DNA of 64,000 nucleotides from Adineta vaga (lineage: Eukaryota; Rotifera): positions 4,650,001-4,714,000 of the forward strand of contig CP075493.1 in NCBI GenBank assembly GCA_021613535.1, given 5' to 3'. Both the position numbers and the translations under genes were made by a program. The notes beneath the pieces were generated by a model. It ran no database searches. It was not told the origin of the DNA and saw only the letters and a program-made list of their open reading frames with translations. Positions 10,925 through 22,637 of this stretch are shown piece after piece; the first letter of the stretch is position 1; each line of letters begins with the position of its first letter.

Positions 10925-13551
10925 AAAAGAAAGATTCGTTGTAGAAAATCAACTGAAAAACAATGGCATTCTGTGCTAAAGATAGATCATAATCATCGAG
11001 GAGAGATCATCTCAAGAGATGAATATAAACGTCAATCTAGAAGACAACATACTTCGAAAAGGTAATAAACTTAGTCTCTCATCTGCCCTCATTTCAAAAT
11101 GGTTGATCTTTCGATTATGATTTAGTAAACAAAGTCATTCAAAATCTCCCGGTCGAACGAAAACTTCTCAATCAAAAGTACGAGTTTGATTAGGATTATT
11201 ATTATCTATTCTAAAATCGTGTAGAAAAGAAAAGATTCCTCGGTTCGATCTCGATCTCAATCTCCTGATCAGCTTGAAATTGATCAATCCCAACGAGTAA
11301 CTTCGTTCGAAAATAAAAGATTTTCAATTTTATGTTGATGTTTCTTTCTATTAGACATATAAATCAAAAACTTCAGCACGCTCATCATCATCGAAACAAT
11401 CCACATGCGTACCGAATGTTTTACTCAGTCGTAATGTCACTCCTCGGGTACGATTCAATTTCATTAGAAGAAAAAAAAAGGAATGTCTTTGATTAAGTTT
11501 CATGAAAGATTTATTAAACAACATTTTTCTATTGACATAAACAAAGAAAATATGAAAATATGAAATCATTTTGACAGCCATGTGTATACGGTTAAACTTG
11601 AAGGATTGCAAAGAAACATTTCTTGTATATAGATCTTTCCACCTGGTGAACGATGTATGATTACTATGATGTATTTTGGATCCGAATTAAAGGTTGAATA
11701 TGATCGTGAATGGTTTGAACCTGATGGTGAAGAAATAATTGTTATGCAACAACATTGTGGAGGTGAAAATCTTGTTGCTTTCAAAGGTTTTCTTAAACCA
11801 AAAGGTAATTTGATTGATGAGAGAAATGTTCATGTGGAAAACGAATGCTTCATGTATTTTTTTTATTTTTTTTAGACATCTTTTCATTTGAATCCGCACG
11901 ACAAACGGATTATCCATTTGCATTAACATGTTTCATTAATGGAACGATGTATAATCGTTTGTCACTTTGTTGTGAATCAAGATGTAAAAATGGAATGAGA
12001 ATTGGTGGTAGACATGGTATGTTTTGTGTCATTGATGTTCAGAAAGAAAGACCATGTCGAAGGTATGTTATTTTGAATCATTATTCGTTTCTACTACTAT
12101 TGTCATGATATACCCTTAAGATGTCGATACGAGAAGCGTATGAAGAAATTGATGGAAGATGACGGAAAATCATCCGTATGTTTTTATATTATTTCAATTT
12201 TATTTTATTGTATTTCAAATAATTTACTTAGACTTCAAGTGAAAGACAACTTTGTCCAAAATCGACGAAGTCTTCAAGATTACGTTCGAAATCACCTGCC
12301 ATTCGTGAAGAAAATTCCACATCAAATACAAAGTCGAAGAAACCTGTACGATCTATCACAGCTCCAACTACTTCGAAATCAGTTACTGATTCCAAATCTG
12401 ATGCGAAGAAAAATGACACTTCGAAAGAGAGTTCGGATTCATTTGACTCTGATTCATCAAATGGTAAACCAGATGCTACTCGCAAACTAAATACTGACAC
12501 ACCTGCGCCGACTTCAAATCCAGATGATTCTGATGCTTCCGTTCAAGAGTTATCACACGTTCGATCGTCAAGTTCAGAAGCTTTTACTTCTCATAATCCT
12601 AATCCAGAAGGAACCGGAGCTTATCGAAAGAATTCGGATTCATCTGATTCTGAGTCGGCGAATAGAAAGGTAGCTGCTTCTCGTAAACTGAACGCTAATA
12701 CACCTGCACCGACTTCACATCAAGATGATTCTGATGCTTCCGTTCAAGAGCTATCACAATTTCGATCGTCAAGTTCAGAAGCTTTTACTTCTCACAATTC
12801 CAACCCGAAGGAGACCAGAACTTCTCGAAAAAATTCAAATTCATCTGACTCTGATTCATCAAGCGGTAAACCAGTTACTTCTCGAAAACTGAATGATAAC
12901 AACGACTAGAACTCTTACACCACTTCCACATTCAGATAGTTTGAATACATCGCCTCAAAGACAATCACCGTTACGAACACCAAGTCCAGATTCAGAAGGT
13001 AATCAATCATTTAAGTATGAACGGATGATCATATTCCCTTCTGTTCATAGAACGACCTCAATCACCAAGAAAATTAACGGTAAACTAAAACATTGTCATC
13101 ATCAAAAACCTACTTTATCTTATGACTATTTCTAGTCCACTCAGCAAACAAATTCAAATGGCAAATATAATAGTAGAACTTAGAAAAAAAACGATTTCTT
13201 TTTCCTTAAATTTTCTTGTTTCTCCTAGCCATTTCTTCACTTGTACAAAAACTAGGGAACAATGACTCATCAACGGTTTCACATACTGTATGTTTCGATT
13301 GAAAATAGACGTTCTTTAAAATCATATTTTTAGAACGACAATGAACGAAGCAGTTCACCTTCTTCAACTACATCCAATACTGGTCGTAACACAAGTTAGC
13401 TAAATTATTCATTAGAATATTAAATCAAATATCTTTTCTAGCTAACGATCAAGTTTATCCATGGATGAACCATCAACAAAGACAAAGTGATCAAGACAAC
13501 AAGCGAGATGCTGATGATTCAGATAACGACAACAAAGATGATTTCAAATGA
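10925..13551 (+). CDS. ERICH3-like protein with DUF4590 domain (5' end unresolved)
   Basis: The diagnostic part is at about 11650-12065. 'MMYFGSELKVEYDREW', 'QQHCGGENLVAFKG', 'DYPFALTCFINGTMYNRLS', 'LCCESRCKNGMRIGGRHG' and 'ERPCRRC' follow the DUF4590 domain of glutamate-rich protein 3, a protein linked to cilia in vertebrates. Upstream exons at about 10925-11600 encode basic Ser/Arg-rich sequence. After the domain comes a 201-bp tandem repeat (12480-12890) of Ser/Asp-rich sequence. The final exons end 'DNDNKDDFK' and a stop at 13549-13551. The repeat frame breaks near 12900: 'RKLNDN' is followed by TAG in frame, but shifting by one base restores repeat-like sequence ('TLTPLPHSDSLN'). Either a one-base frameshift or an undetected splice is involved. 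Confidence 0.7.
12400..12900 (+). repeat. 201-bp coding tandem repeat
   Basis: Units beginning at 'cgcaaactaaat' (12481), 'cgtaaactgaac' (12682) and 'cgaaaactgaat' (12883) are spaced exactly 201 bp, i.e. 67 residues, with core 'DDSDASVQELS' and 'RSSSSEAFTSHN'. The repeat lies within the ERICH3-like gene and the exact spacing keeps the frame. Confidence 0.85.
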
Positions 13552-14085
13552 ATACTTCTCTTCAGTGATTATCAAACAAATATGAAAATTGCAAAAGAGA
13601 CAATCTACTGAAGATATTTATGTATTTTAAACCTTCATAATAAATATATGAACCAGCCATTTGTTTTCTACGTTTACATTTTAGACCATACCTAATGAAT
13701 TTTCTTCTTTTATTATTTTTTGAAAGTTTTCGATGTTGTAACCAAGTGTTCGAGAAGAATATTTGATCGTTGAAAAGAAAAGTACATGCTGACAGAAAAA
13801 GAAGAAAAAAAGAAACAAACAACTCATGTATTTTGAGATGAAAATTGGTTATTTTCATTTTTTTCGTTTCTTTTAATAGTCGTATGGAATAATGTAAAAT
13901 TCACACGTCAGTTTATTGTTAAGTGAAAAAAATGCCATATTTTCATGAAAAATAACGCTAATATCATGTATAATAACCGACATCTTTATGATTTCTTTTC
14001 TCTCGATTGAAAAATGTTTGGTCTTCAATCCAGTTCAAGTTCTTTCAAATCATAGTTATACTTAAAAATATTCTGTAGATATTCA

Positions 14086-15801
14086 ATGTTTAAAGATATT
14101 TCATCTCGAACTTTACTCATCATCATTATCATCTTAATAGGTCTTATCTATATAATCTATCATATTAGTATTTTAAAACCATTCATTGTACCATCCTATC
14201 AAGCAGTTAAAAATCATTCTTTATTGCTCAGTAGTGGTAATGAAGGATGGATCTCATCATCACTCGATGATCAATTTCGTTCTTATGCTTATTCACGAAA
14301 AAATACAATTGGAAAAATTGCAAAACAAATCCATGTCTGTAAAGATAATGCTACGACTCCACCATTGAATTATGATTATATACAATATATAAAGAGACCG
14401 AATTCATCATTTCATCCATATTCAACTTGGAAATGTTCAAACACATCTGTTACTGATTTTGAAAATGCTGGTGAATATTGTATCTTAACTAATATCTATT
14501 ATGATTCAAGTATTGATCAATATTATTTCTTTCAAGATCCATCGGATAACCGAACAATGAATCAACGAACTAAATTTAAAACACCTGCTGATGATATAGA
14601 ACTATTTAATATTACCGATATGACGTTTTTAAAACGTCCAATTTCTGCAATTTTGAAACGACCTGTTTTAGTTGCTGTTCCACCTGATTTAAACTATGCA
14701 CATGGATTTCTCGAAACTTGTGGACCACGATTTTGGGTTTTGGCTGAATGTCAATCTCATGCATCGTATATAAATCCGAAGACAATACAAATCTACTATA
14801 CATCTCGTATGTTCAATGGTCATCCACGTAATTGGAAACTTTATGAACGCCGATCTGATGGATCTTATCAACCTGTGAGATATTGGGAACGATTAATTCA
14901 TTCGATGTTTTCTATTTATCCTCTATTAACTTATAAATCATTTGATAATAGATTTGTAATGTTTAAATACATGATTTTTCCTGGTCGACAATTAGGTCGA
15001 TCGGCAGCATGGGGATATTCTTATCTGGGACGAAACTTTCAATCATATCCATTATCTACTGTACATTATCGTCGAGCATATTTAGCATATTCGGAATGGA
15101 TTTTATATCATTTTAGTTTACCATCGAAATTTGAATTAACATCAAGTCAAAAAGAACTACAAGAGACAAAACAATTCGAACAAATTCCTCTATGTAATGG
15201 ATCATGTTCAAGTAAACGACCAATTATATCTAATAGTAATTATACCGGTGAATGGATCGTTGTATTAAACCGTCGTGGGATGAATAATCGTGAAATTTAT
15301 AATGCAGATCAATTAGTTGAAGCTTTATTAGAAACATTTCCTGATCATTCGAATCCATATTTACGTGTTTGGCCAGAGGTATTTTATTTCAATGATAACT
15401 TCTATGATATCGTACGTATGTCTAGATCAATTCGATTATTAATTGGAGTTCATGGTGCTGGTCTAGCGAATAGTTTATTTATGAGACCAGCAGCTATTCT
15501 TTATGAAATCAATTCATATGGTTGTCGTGATTTATCATTTAATTTTCGTCGATGGGCTGAAGTTTTTAATCTTCAACATGCTCTATGGATTCCATCGCAA
15601 AGAAAAGCCAACACAGACCAATCTTGTTATCGAGAAATTGGAACAGAAGTAAACATTAAAGAAATTATCGATGAAGTGAAAAATTTATTAAAGAATGAAA
15701 TTGAATATCGAAGTGGATATTTAAAACGAGCATTGGATATAATGAATGATATGTCAATCGTTGATTATCCTCCAACTGGATATGAAAATGTTTTATCATA
15801 A
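14086..15801 (+). CDS. GT61-family (EOGT/DUF563-like) glycosyltransferase, type II membrane protein
   Basis: An intronless frame of 571 aa. A short cytoplasmic N-terminus is followed by a strongly hydrophobic signal anchor ('TLLIIIIILIGLIYIIYHI', about residues 9-28), a stem, then a lumenal domain with 'PVLVAVPPDLNYAHGFLE' and the GT61 core near residues 450-470 ('GVHGAGLANSLFMRP'). Members transfer GlcNAc or xylose to proteins or glycans in the ER or Golgi; donor and acceptor cannot be read from the sequence. The start follows a splice-acceptor-like 'ttctgtag' at about 14074-14081, consistent with a 5' UTR intron or spliced-leader site. The C-terminal half is duplicated at 1-959. It is convergent with H2A, with about 140 bp between its stop and the H2A stem-loop. 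Confidence 0.85.
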   Translation: MFKDISSRTLLIIIIILIGLIYIIYHISILKPFIVPSYQAVKNHSLLLSSGNEGWISSSLDDQFRSYAYSRKNTIGKIAKQIHVCKDNATTPPLNYDYIQYIKRPNSSFHPYSTWKCSNTSVTDFENAGEYCILTNIYYDSSIDQYYFFQDPSDNRTMNQRTKFKTPADDIELFNITDMTFLKRPISAILKRPVLVAVPPDLNYAHGFLETCGPRFWVLAECQSHASYINPKTIQIYYTSRMFNGHPRNWKLYERRSDGSYQPVRYWERLIHSMFSIYPLLTYKSFDNRFVMFKYMIFPGRQLGRSAAWGYSYLGRNFQSYPLSTVHYRRAYLAYSEWILYHFSLPSKFELTSSQKELQETKQFEQIPLCNGSCSSKRPIISNSNYTGEWIVVLNRRGMNNREIYNADQLVEALLETFPDHSNPYLRVWPEVFYFNDNFYDIVRMSRSIRLLIGVHGAGLANSLFMRPAAILYEINSYGCRDLSFNFRRWAEVFNLQHALWIPSQRKANTDQSCYREIGTEVNIKEIIDEVKNLLKNEIEYRSGYLKRALDIMNDMSIVDYPPTGYENVLS

Positions 15802-15942
15802 TTTGTTTTTGTTTTTTTCGACAAAGGTTATATGAATAGACTAACACATGATCAGTGTTTTTCATATGATAGAGCTGTTTTATAGATTTTTGTTCATGTG
15901 TTTTACACTATCCAAACATTTTCAAATTTACAAAAATATTAG
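14848..15942 (+). repeat. Direct segmental duplication, copy 2
   Basis: Partner of 1-1100. Similarity ends at 'aaaatattag', whose last two bases are the first two of the H2A histone stem-loop, so the breakpoint lies at the H2A 3' processing site. Confidence 0.85.
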
Positions 15943-15956
15943 CCCTAAAGAGGGCT
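15941..15956 (-). terminator. Histone 3' stem-loop of H2A
   Basis: On the minus strand 'agccctctttagggct' forms a six-pair stem with a four-base loop, 53 bases past the H2A stop. This is the 3'-end signal of replication-dependent histone mRNAs, bound by SLBP. The identical 16-mer follows H2B. The second loop-region base departs from the usual UUHUNA pattern (UCUUUA here). Confidence 0.85.
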
Positions 15957-16009
15957 GTTGGGTTTTTAGTTAAATCTTGATGTTATGATTTAAGTAAAGT
16001 CAAGCTTAT

Positions 16010-16552
16010 TTAGGCTTTTTCAGCGGCTTTTGAGCCTGATTTTTCGCCAGCTGGTTTCTTTTTGCTTGGACCAGCTCCTGATGATGGTGCTGAAACAGCG
16101 CCACCTTCAGCTGTCTTCTTTGGTAAAAGAATAGCTTGAATATTTGGCAAGACACCACCTTGAGCAATGGTTACACCAGATAATAATTTGTTCAATTCTT
16201 CATCATTTCTGATGGCTAATTGAAGATGACGTGGAATAATACGTGTCTTCTTGTTATCTCGTGCAGCATTGCCTGCTAATTCAAGAATTTCAGCTGATAA
16301 GTATTCGAGGACAGCGCCCAAGTAAACTGGAGCACCAGCACCGACACGTTCAGCATAATTACCACGTCGAAGAAGACGATGAATACGACCCTATGATTTT
16401 AAGAAAAAAGAAGAATTTATAACTTTTTTTGTACATTAAATTTATTAAATAGATAAACTTACAACTGGGAATTGAAGACCAGCTCGTGATGAACGAGTTT
16501 TCGCTTTGGCGCGTGCTTTGCCACTTCCTGCAGTTTTACCACGTCCGGACAT
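16010..16552 (-). CDS. Histone H2A, bdelloid-type with extended C-terminal tail
   Basis: Two exons (16552-16463 and 16390-16010) joined over a 72-bp GT-AG intron give about 156 aa. The core is canonical: '[18 protein letters not shown]', '[19 protein letters not shown]', the '[19 protein letters not shown]' helix, and the acidic-patch 'NDEEL'. After 'LLPKK' the tail continues for about 40 residues rich in Ala, Gly, Ser and Lys ('[19 protein letters not shown]'), roughly 26 longer than normal H2A. No SQ(E/D) motif of H2A.X is present. Lack of canonical H2A and presence of long-tailed variants is a reported bdelloid feature. An intron in a stem-loop-processed histone gene is uncommon. It is divergently paired with H2B. 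Confidence 0.95.
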
Positions 16553-16804
16553 TGTGTCTTGATTTGTTTTACTTGACGAAAATGTAGAGAGAATGAATGA
16601 TATAGAGATTGAATCAATGTATTCTCTTCTCCTTTTATATGTCCATATAGTGAACAACTTTTTTGACCAATCATCTACGAACATTAATGATTGGTTGTTC
16701 AACTAACAATATATTAAACATATAAGAACGAAAGAAAAAAATCGTTTCGTTCTATTTCATTCGTACAGAAAGAAAGAAAAGTTAACGTCCATTTTTTTTC
16801 CATC
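16553..16804. promoter_or_regulatory. Bidirectional H2A/H2B promoter
   Basis: The 252 bp between the two start codons are roughly symmetric. TATA-like elements lie at 16632-16640 (minus, 'tataaaagg', for H2A) and about 16720-16726 ('atataag', for H2B), each about 85 bp from its ATG. Between them are a CCAAT at 16667-16671 and an inverted CCAAT at 16690-16694. This layout fits co-ordinated S-phase expression. Confidence 0.75.
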
Positions 16805-17188
16805 ATGCCACCAAAAACTCCATCGAAAGGCTCTAAAAAAGCCGTTACAAAAACATCAAAAGGATCGCCTGGTGCTAAAAACACCACCAAAAAGATTAAA
16901 CGTAGACGAAAGGAAACCTATTCGATCTATGTTTACAAAGTACTTAAACAAGTTCATCCTGATACAGGTATTTCATCGAAAGCAATGTCAATTATGAATT
17001 CATTTGTTAATGACATTTTTGAACGTATTGCTGCTGAATCAAGTCGTTTATCTCACTATAATAAACGATCAACAATTAGTAGTCGAGAAATTCAAACTGC
17101 TGTTCGTCTGTTACTTCCTGGTGAACTTGCTAAACACGCTGTATCGGAAGGTACAAAAGCTGTTACCAAGTATACTAGTGCTAAATAA
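16805..17188 (+). CDS. Histone H2B
   Basis: A 127-aa intronless frame. The basic N-terminal tail is rich in Lys, Ser and Thr. The histone fold reads '[20 protein letters not shown]', '[20 protein letters not shown]', '[20 protein letters not shown]' and ends '[17 protein letters not shown]', all typical of H2B. It pairs with H2A in the nucleosome and shares a divergent promoter with it. A histone stem-loop follows 46 bases after the stop. Confidence 0.97.
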   Translation: MPPKTPSKGSKKAVTKTSKGSPGAKNTTKKIKRRRKETYSIYVYKVLKQVHPDTGISSKAMSIMNSFVNDIFERIAAESSRLSHYNKRSTISSREIQTAVRLLLPGELAKHAVSEGTKAVTKYTSAK

Positions 17189-17233
17189 ACAATATAACAT
17201 CTAATATTTGGACAAAATATGTATAAACCCAAC

Positions 17234-17249
17234 AGCCCTCTTTAGGGCT
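17234..17249 (+). terminator. Histone 3' stem-loop of H2B
   Basis: 'agccctctttagggct' folds into a six-pair stem with a four-base loop and is preceded by 'acccaac'. The same sequence and upstream context follow H2A on the other strand. Confidence 0.87.
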
Positions 17250-18489
17250 AAGATTTTTTCTATTCATGAATGTTTGTATTCGAGTTACATAAATTGAATG
17301 CTATTCGCTTATTTTTTACACATATGAATTGAATGCATAAAATTCTCTTTTTTTCTCGATCGAAGTGACGAAAGAGAATAATATGATTTCACGATGCATA
17401 TGAACAACAGCTGGGTTTTCGTTCTCTTTCTCCTGATTGGTTCACTAACAACTTTTCTTAACTGACCAACGAGATGCATATAAACTTGTGTTAAGGAATG
17501 GCCTTGCATAAAACAAGAAAAGAAATGGAATAAGATATATGAGTCATTGTACAATCGTAGATGTTATTGTTGAATCCAATGTGATATACGAAAACTGCTA
17601 TACACTTAAATTATTTGATAATAGAAGATAAATTAATTCAAGTAAAGATTCTTTAAAGATGTAAAAACGAACTGAGACGGTATTTATGGTAAGCTTATCG
17701 TCATTTTAGTACCATGATGAAAAAAGGAAATTTGTTTTTATGAAATGTTGATATCTATTTTATATACGAATGATCTGTAGAGAATTGTGCTACATGTCCA
17801 TATCGGTGTACAAAAATTTACGAATATTTTATATAGATATAGACTTTATATCAGTTGTACTTACTTTAACGTTGATCGTTAGCCTGTATGAAAGTCAATA
17901 CAGTGCTATACTTTCATAGTTCGTGCTGCATCTCATGGTGAATCCAACCAATGATCTGTTTCATTTATAATTTTGTATTTACTGCATGTTTAACAATATA
18001 TTCTCAAACTTTTGCAAACATGTCTGTATACAACTCCAATAATCTTAATTAATGATAGTCATTGTATCAGTTCTTTACAGGAATACTACAGATATGAACT
18101 TTTGAAATAGTATCGGTGTTTTCGAAAATGAAATAATGTTGATAGAAACCATATGCTCAAGAATAAATTCCAAATTTATCGATAGTGCCATTTTGTTACC
18201 AAACAAACATATCGAGAGCATCAATCATACAAGAGCGACATCTAACTCTGAAGATCCCGATCGGTAGACAGTTATCCTATAAACATTACTAAATCGATAG
18301 AACAAACAGGATAGGTAGAATTGACATGACGTTATACTGAACTTTTACGTGTAATATATAGAAAATTAAATCTATGGCGCAGATTTTTTCCAAAATATTT
18401 CAGTTATCCATTTGATTAATATGTAACATATAAAATTAAATATCATTCATATATAGTTTAATTACAATTGAATTTGTGAACATACAATA
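17250..18489. other. Intergenic; histone-like promoter motifs without a histone gene
   Basis: An ATTGG at 17436-17440, a 'gaccaa' near 17464 and a TATAAA at 17479-17484 resemble the H2A/H2B promoter but no histone frame follows. The remainder to 18489 shows no gene. The EDEM3 promoter should lie at the right end. Confidence 0.45.
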
Positions 18490-21400
18490 ATGATTCTTCG
18501 AATAGTTCATATAACATATTTCTTTTTAATTTCAACGTTAATGATAAATGGTATGAAATTAGAAGAAAAAAATCAACTTCGTTCACAAGTGATTGATATG
18601 TTTAAGCATGGATTTAATTCTTATATGGTAAATAACATGACTTGTCAAATTAAACAAAAAGAAAGAAATTTGAATTTGTTTTTCAGAAATATGCTTTTCC
18701 AGCTGATGAATTAATGCCATTAAGGTAATAAAATTGACAATAAAATAAGTAATTTAATAATTTGTTTTTTTTTCTTAGTTGTAAAGGTCGATATAGAGGT
18801 TCAGAACCATCTCGTGGTGATATTGATGATGCTCTTGGCAAGTAAGTTATTATAAGAATACTTATAAAACAAAACGACTAACTCTTTTCAATAGTTTTTC
18901 ATTAACACTAGTGGATAGTTTGGATACATTAGCGGTAATCAATTTAAAATCAAATCTTTTTATGTTTTGTTTATTGAATATATATAATTTTTCTTTTAGA
19001 TTATGGGATTATTTGATGAATTTGAACTTGCAGTTCGACAAGTTATTCAATATGTATCATTTGATCGTGATGTTATTGTTTCAGTTTTCGAAACAAATAT
19101 CCGTATGATCGGGTAAATTGAAATTCTTTTTCTAATCTTAATATTTACCATTTAATTGAGAGACAATTTTGAACTATCGAATTCTCTTTTAGTGGTCTTC
19201 TCGGTGGTCATACATGTGCTAAATATATTCAAGCACACAATTCACCTCGTTTATCTTGGTATCGCGATGAATTATTAGTTCTTGCACATGATTTAGCTTT
19301 ACGTTTATTACCAGCATTTAATACTACAAGTGGTTTACCATTACCACGTGTTAATCTTCGTTATGGAATTGATTTAACATTATCGAAAAGTGATCGTGAA
19401 CGTTTTACATGTACAGCATGTGCTGGTACATTGATATTAGAATGGGCAACATTATCACGTTTAACTGGAAATCATTTATTTGAACAATATGCTGATCGTG
19501 CAATGTCATATTTATGGGATCGACGACATCGACAATCAAATTTAATGGGAACAATTCTTAATGTACATTCAGGTGATTGGATTGTACGTGAATCAGGTAT
19601 TGGCGCTGGTATTGATTCATATTATGAATATTTATTTAAAGCTTATGTACTTTTGGGCGAAAAAAATAATGATTATTTATCACGTTTTGAAGAACATTAT
19701 TCTTCAATCATGTCCTATGTTCAACGTGGTGTTGCTATGGTTAATGTTCATATGCATCAACCGTATCGTTCAACAAAAAATCATATGGATGCTTTATTAG
19801 CATTTTGGCCAGGTCTACAAGTTATGACAGGTGATATAAAATCAGCTATTGAATTACATGAAATGCTCTATCAAGTTGTTAAAAAACATAAATTTCTTCC
19901 TGAAGCATTTACAACTGATTATCGAATTCATTGGAATTCACATCCATTAAGACCTGAATTTGTTGAATCAACTTATTTTCTCTACAAAGTAAAAGAAAGA
20001 TAATTTTGAATTTCATTTCGAATCCTTTCATTTTTCATTATGTTAGGCTACGGGTGATCCACATTATCTCGAAGTTGGTCGAACAATTCTTACTAATCTT
20101 GAAGAACATGCTCGTGTTCCATGTGGTTATGCTGCTCTATCTGATATATCAACTGTTCAAAAAGAAGATCGAATGGATTCCTTTGTTTTAGCTGAAACAT
20201 TTAAATATCTTTATTTATTATTTGATTCAACTCCACATCGTTTTATTGATATTGATCAATTTATATTTACAACGGAAGCACATCTTCTTCCATTGAATTT
20301 ATTCTTATTCAATATAAATGATACATTACAAAATGAATTCAATCGAATGACATTAGAATCTATTCAACAATATGAACCACGAAATCTTTCAATAAATGAA
20401 CGACCAAGTGAACGAAAAGCAAAGAGTTATCAATGTCCAGTAATGGATGATCAATTTCAATCACATCAATATAAAGAAAATTTAAGACAGAACATTCGTG
20501 GCGATCAAGATATGACAGAAACAATTACAACAGCAGGAAAACATATGGAAAAAAGAAATAATAAGTGAGTGTTTCAAGTCAATCAGTGATAATTGAAGAA
20601 ATACATTTTTGAAATATTTGTCTTTTATTCAGTATTTCTTATCGTCGTTTGACGGCTGCAGAATTTTCTTCGGATAATTCCGATCATATTATTCAATTGA
20701 AACAAATGGGTATTCAACTGCAACCTCTACCTGATGGACGTAAGTATTCAATTGTTATATTGTCTTATTTCTTTTTCTTTTGTTTCTCTAGAAATTCAAT
20801 TAATCCATATGGCATCAACAGCTGATTCTATTGATGATGCAGAAAATGGTTTACATTTTATGCAAGAAATGATTGAATTTATGAAAAATACAAATCTTCA
20901 TGATAATTCTCTCATACATCGTATACCATTAAGTGTTATACCATTATTAATATCATCATCATCAAAGAAATCTATTCGTTTTCCTGTTGCTGCTGCTCAA
21001 TTTGGTCAACAATTACATGGAACTCAAGGAGTGAATATATATTCTCTCTGATCGCTCATATTTATCTCTATTCTATTTAGATCTTTGCTCAATTATATGT
21101 TGTTCAACCATTTTCTTATTTTCTCCACATGTTCATTCTCGTATTGGAATTATTCGTCGTGGTGATTGTATGTTTATTGACAAAGCTCGTCATTTGGAAC
21201 ATGTACATGCTGTTGGTGGAATTGTTATTGATCATAATCTTTCTTTAACATCATCAAGTGGTTCGATGTTTTCTATGACTGGTGATGGAAATAATAATGT
21301 ACAGATTCCTCTTGTACTTATGTTTAAAGATGAAGCATTTCAATTATTACATCTTTTATCGAAACAACCACAATTGATTGTTTATATAGGAGATGAGAAT

Positions 21401-21964
21401 TATTTGATGGAAAGTTTTTATCAACAAATTGATTATTTAGAAAGTCTAGTGGACTTATTGAAACAGAAAACATTAAGATGGTTTTATGGACAACAGGAAT
21501 TATTTGATAGAAAGACACAATGTTTTATTGTACCGAAGAGTTTGGAAAAGTTTGAATTAACAATTCAACAATATATGAATTATACAAGTAAGAAAAACTA
21601 AAGAGTAATATCAACTTTAATCGAATAGTTTAATCATAGAGAGCAATTAGTTCGAATCTATCTAATGGAAGCAAATGATGTTTAACTTGAAATTCAACTC
21701 TGAATTATTTGTGGATAACCTGAGCTTTGCTGATGCTTCCTCTACTCATTTTTCGAATAATCATCTTTGAAATTGTCTTTAGATAACGATCAGTTATCTG
21801 AACATTCATCCAATGCTACAGCAGATACTTATCGTACAGCATTAGATAAACTAATTCAATCAGTTTTTCCTACGGATAATCAAATATCATCTTCCAATAC
21901 TACTGCAACAAGTTCCGACAATAAAACTACAACTGATGCTCAAGAAACAAAGAAAGAATCCTAA
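18490..21964 (+). CDS. EDEM3: EDEM3-like ER mannosidase (GH47 + PA domain)
   Basis: At least eleven exons with short introns. A signal peptide ('[19 protein letters not shown]') opens a GH47 domain with 'CKGRYRG', '[18 protein letters not shown]', '[20 protein letters not shown]', '[15 protein letters not shown]' and '[10 protein letters not shown]', the signature of EDEM proteins that trim Man from misfolded glycoproteins for ERAD. A protease-associated domain follows ('[13 protein letters not shown]', '[12 protein letters not shown]'), which marks the EDEM3 type. Splice junctions read cleanly except near 21031-21080: the obvious GT-AG pair would put the PA domain out of frame, so the donor may be elsewhere or a frameshift exists. 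The protein ends 'AQETKKES' and lacks the KDEL of vertebrate EDEM3, so another means of ER retention is implied. Confidence 0.88.
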
Positions 21965-22637
21965 ACCAGTGTACGCTGCATCCTTTTTTATCTATCGTTT
22001 CCGGTGGTAGATCGCTTTATTTTTTCTAGTCTTAAAATTATCAAACTGAATGATTTTTTGATATAATATAACTGTATATAGCTATTATTTGATCCTTTAA
22101 TATCATTGTTGTTGTTGTTGTTGTTGTCATTGTTATATTTAAATTTCTCAAGAATATAAACCATTTAATAAACAGATGGACTAAATCAATAAAAATTAAT
22201 ATACATAGAACATAAAAAGTGAAGGGTTTGTAAGGACATATGGAATGTTTTTAAAAGTGATCGAACAGTTTTCAATTCAGTCATAACGGTATTGATATTA
22301 ACCATATGGTGACGAAAATTGACCATAAGAAAGTCAAAAATAACACTTTATTCAGTTAAAATCTCTAAATATCCTAAACATAGGATGCATAAATCGATTG
22401 TAATCACAAGACACGATATCATAATGTATGAAATTGAATATGTATTTTATTTAACTTCTTCAAATTTGTAAAAACAAATTTCTAATTAATAATTAATGTT
22501 ACTATTCTTCGACAATCAATGTATGTTATTTGTCAATCTGTGATAAGAGCCAGTCTTTTCGTGATATTGTGTTTTTGACTGTAAATCGTAATGAATTAAA
22601 AATAATATACATGGTATTCATTTGATTTATTACACAA
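21965..22637. other. Intergenic, no gene recognised
   Basis: Contains a TTG/TTGTTG microsatellite near 22107-22127 and AATAAA-like signals near 22168 and 22189 that may serve the EDEM3 mRNA. No gene is seen. Confidence 0.5.
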
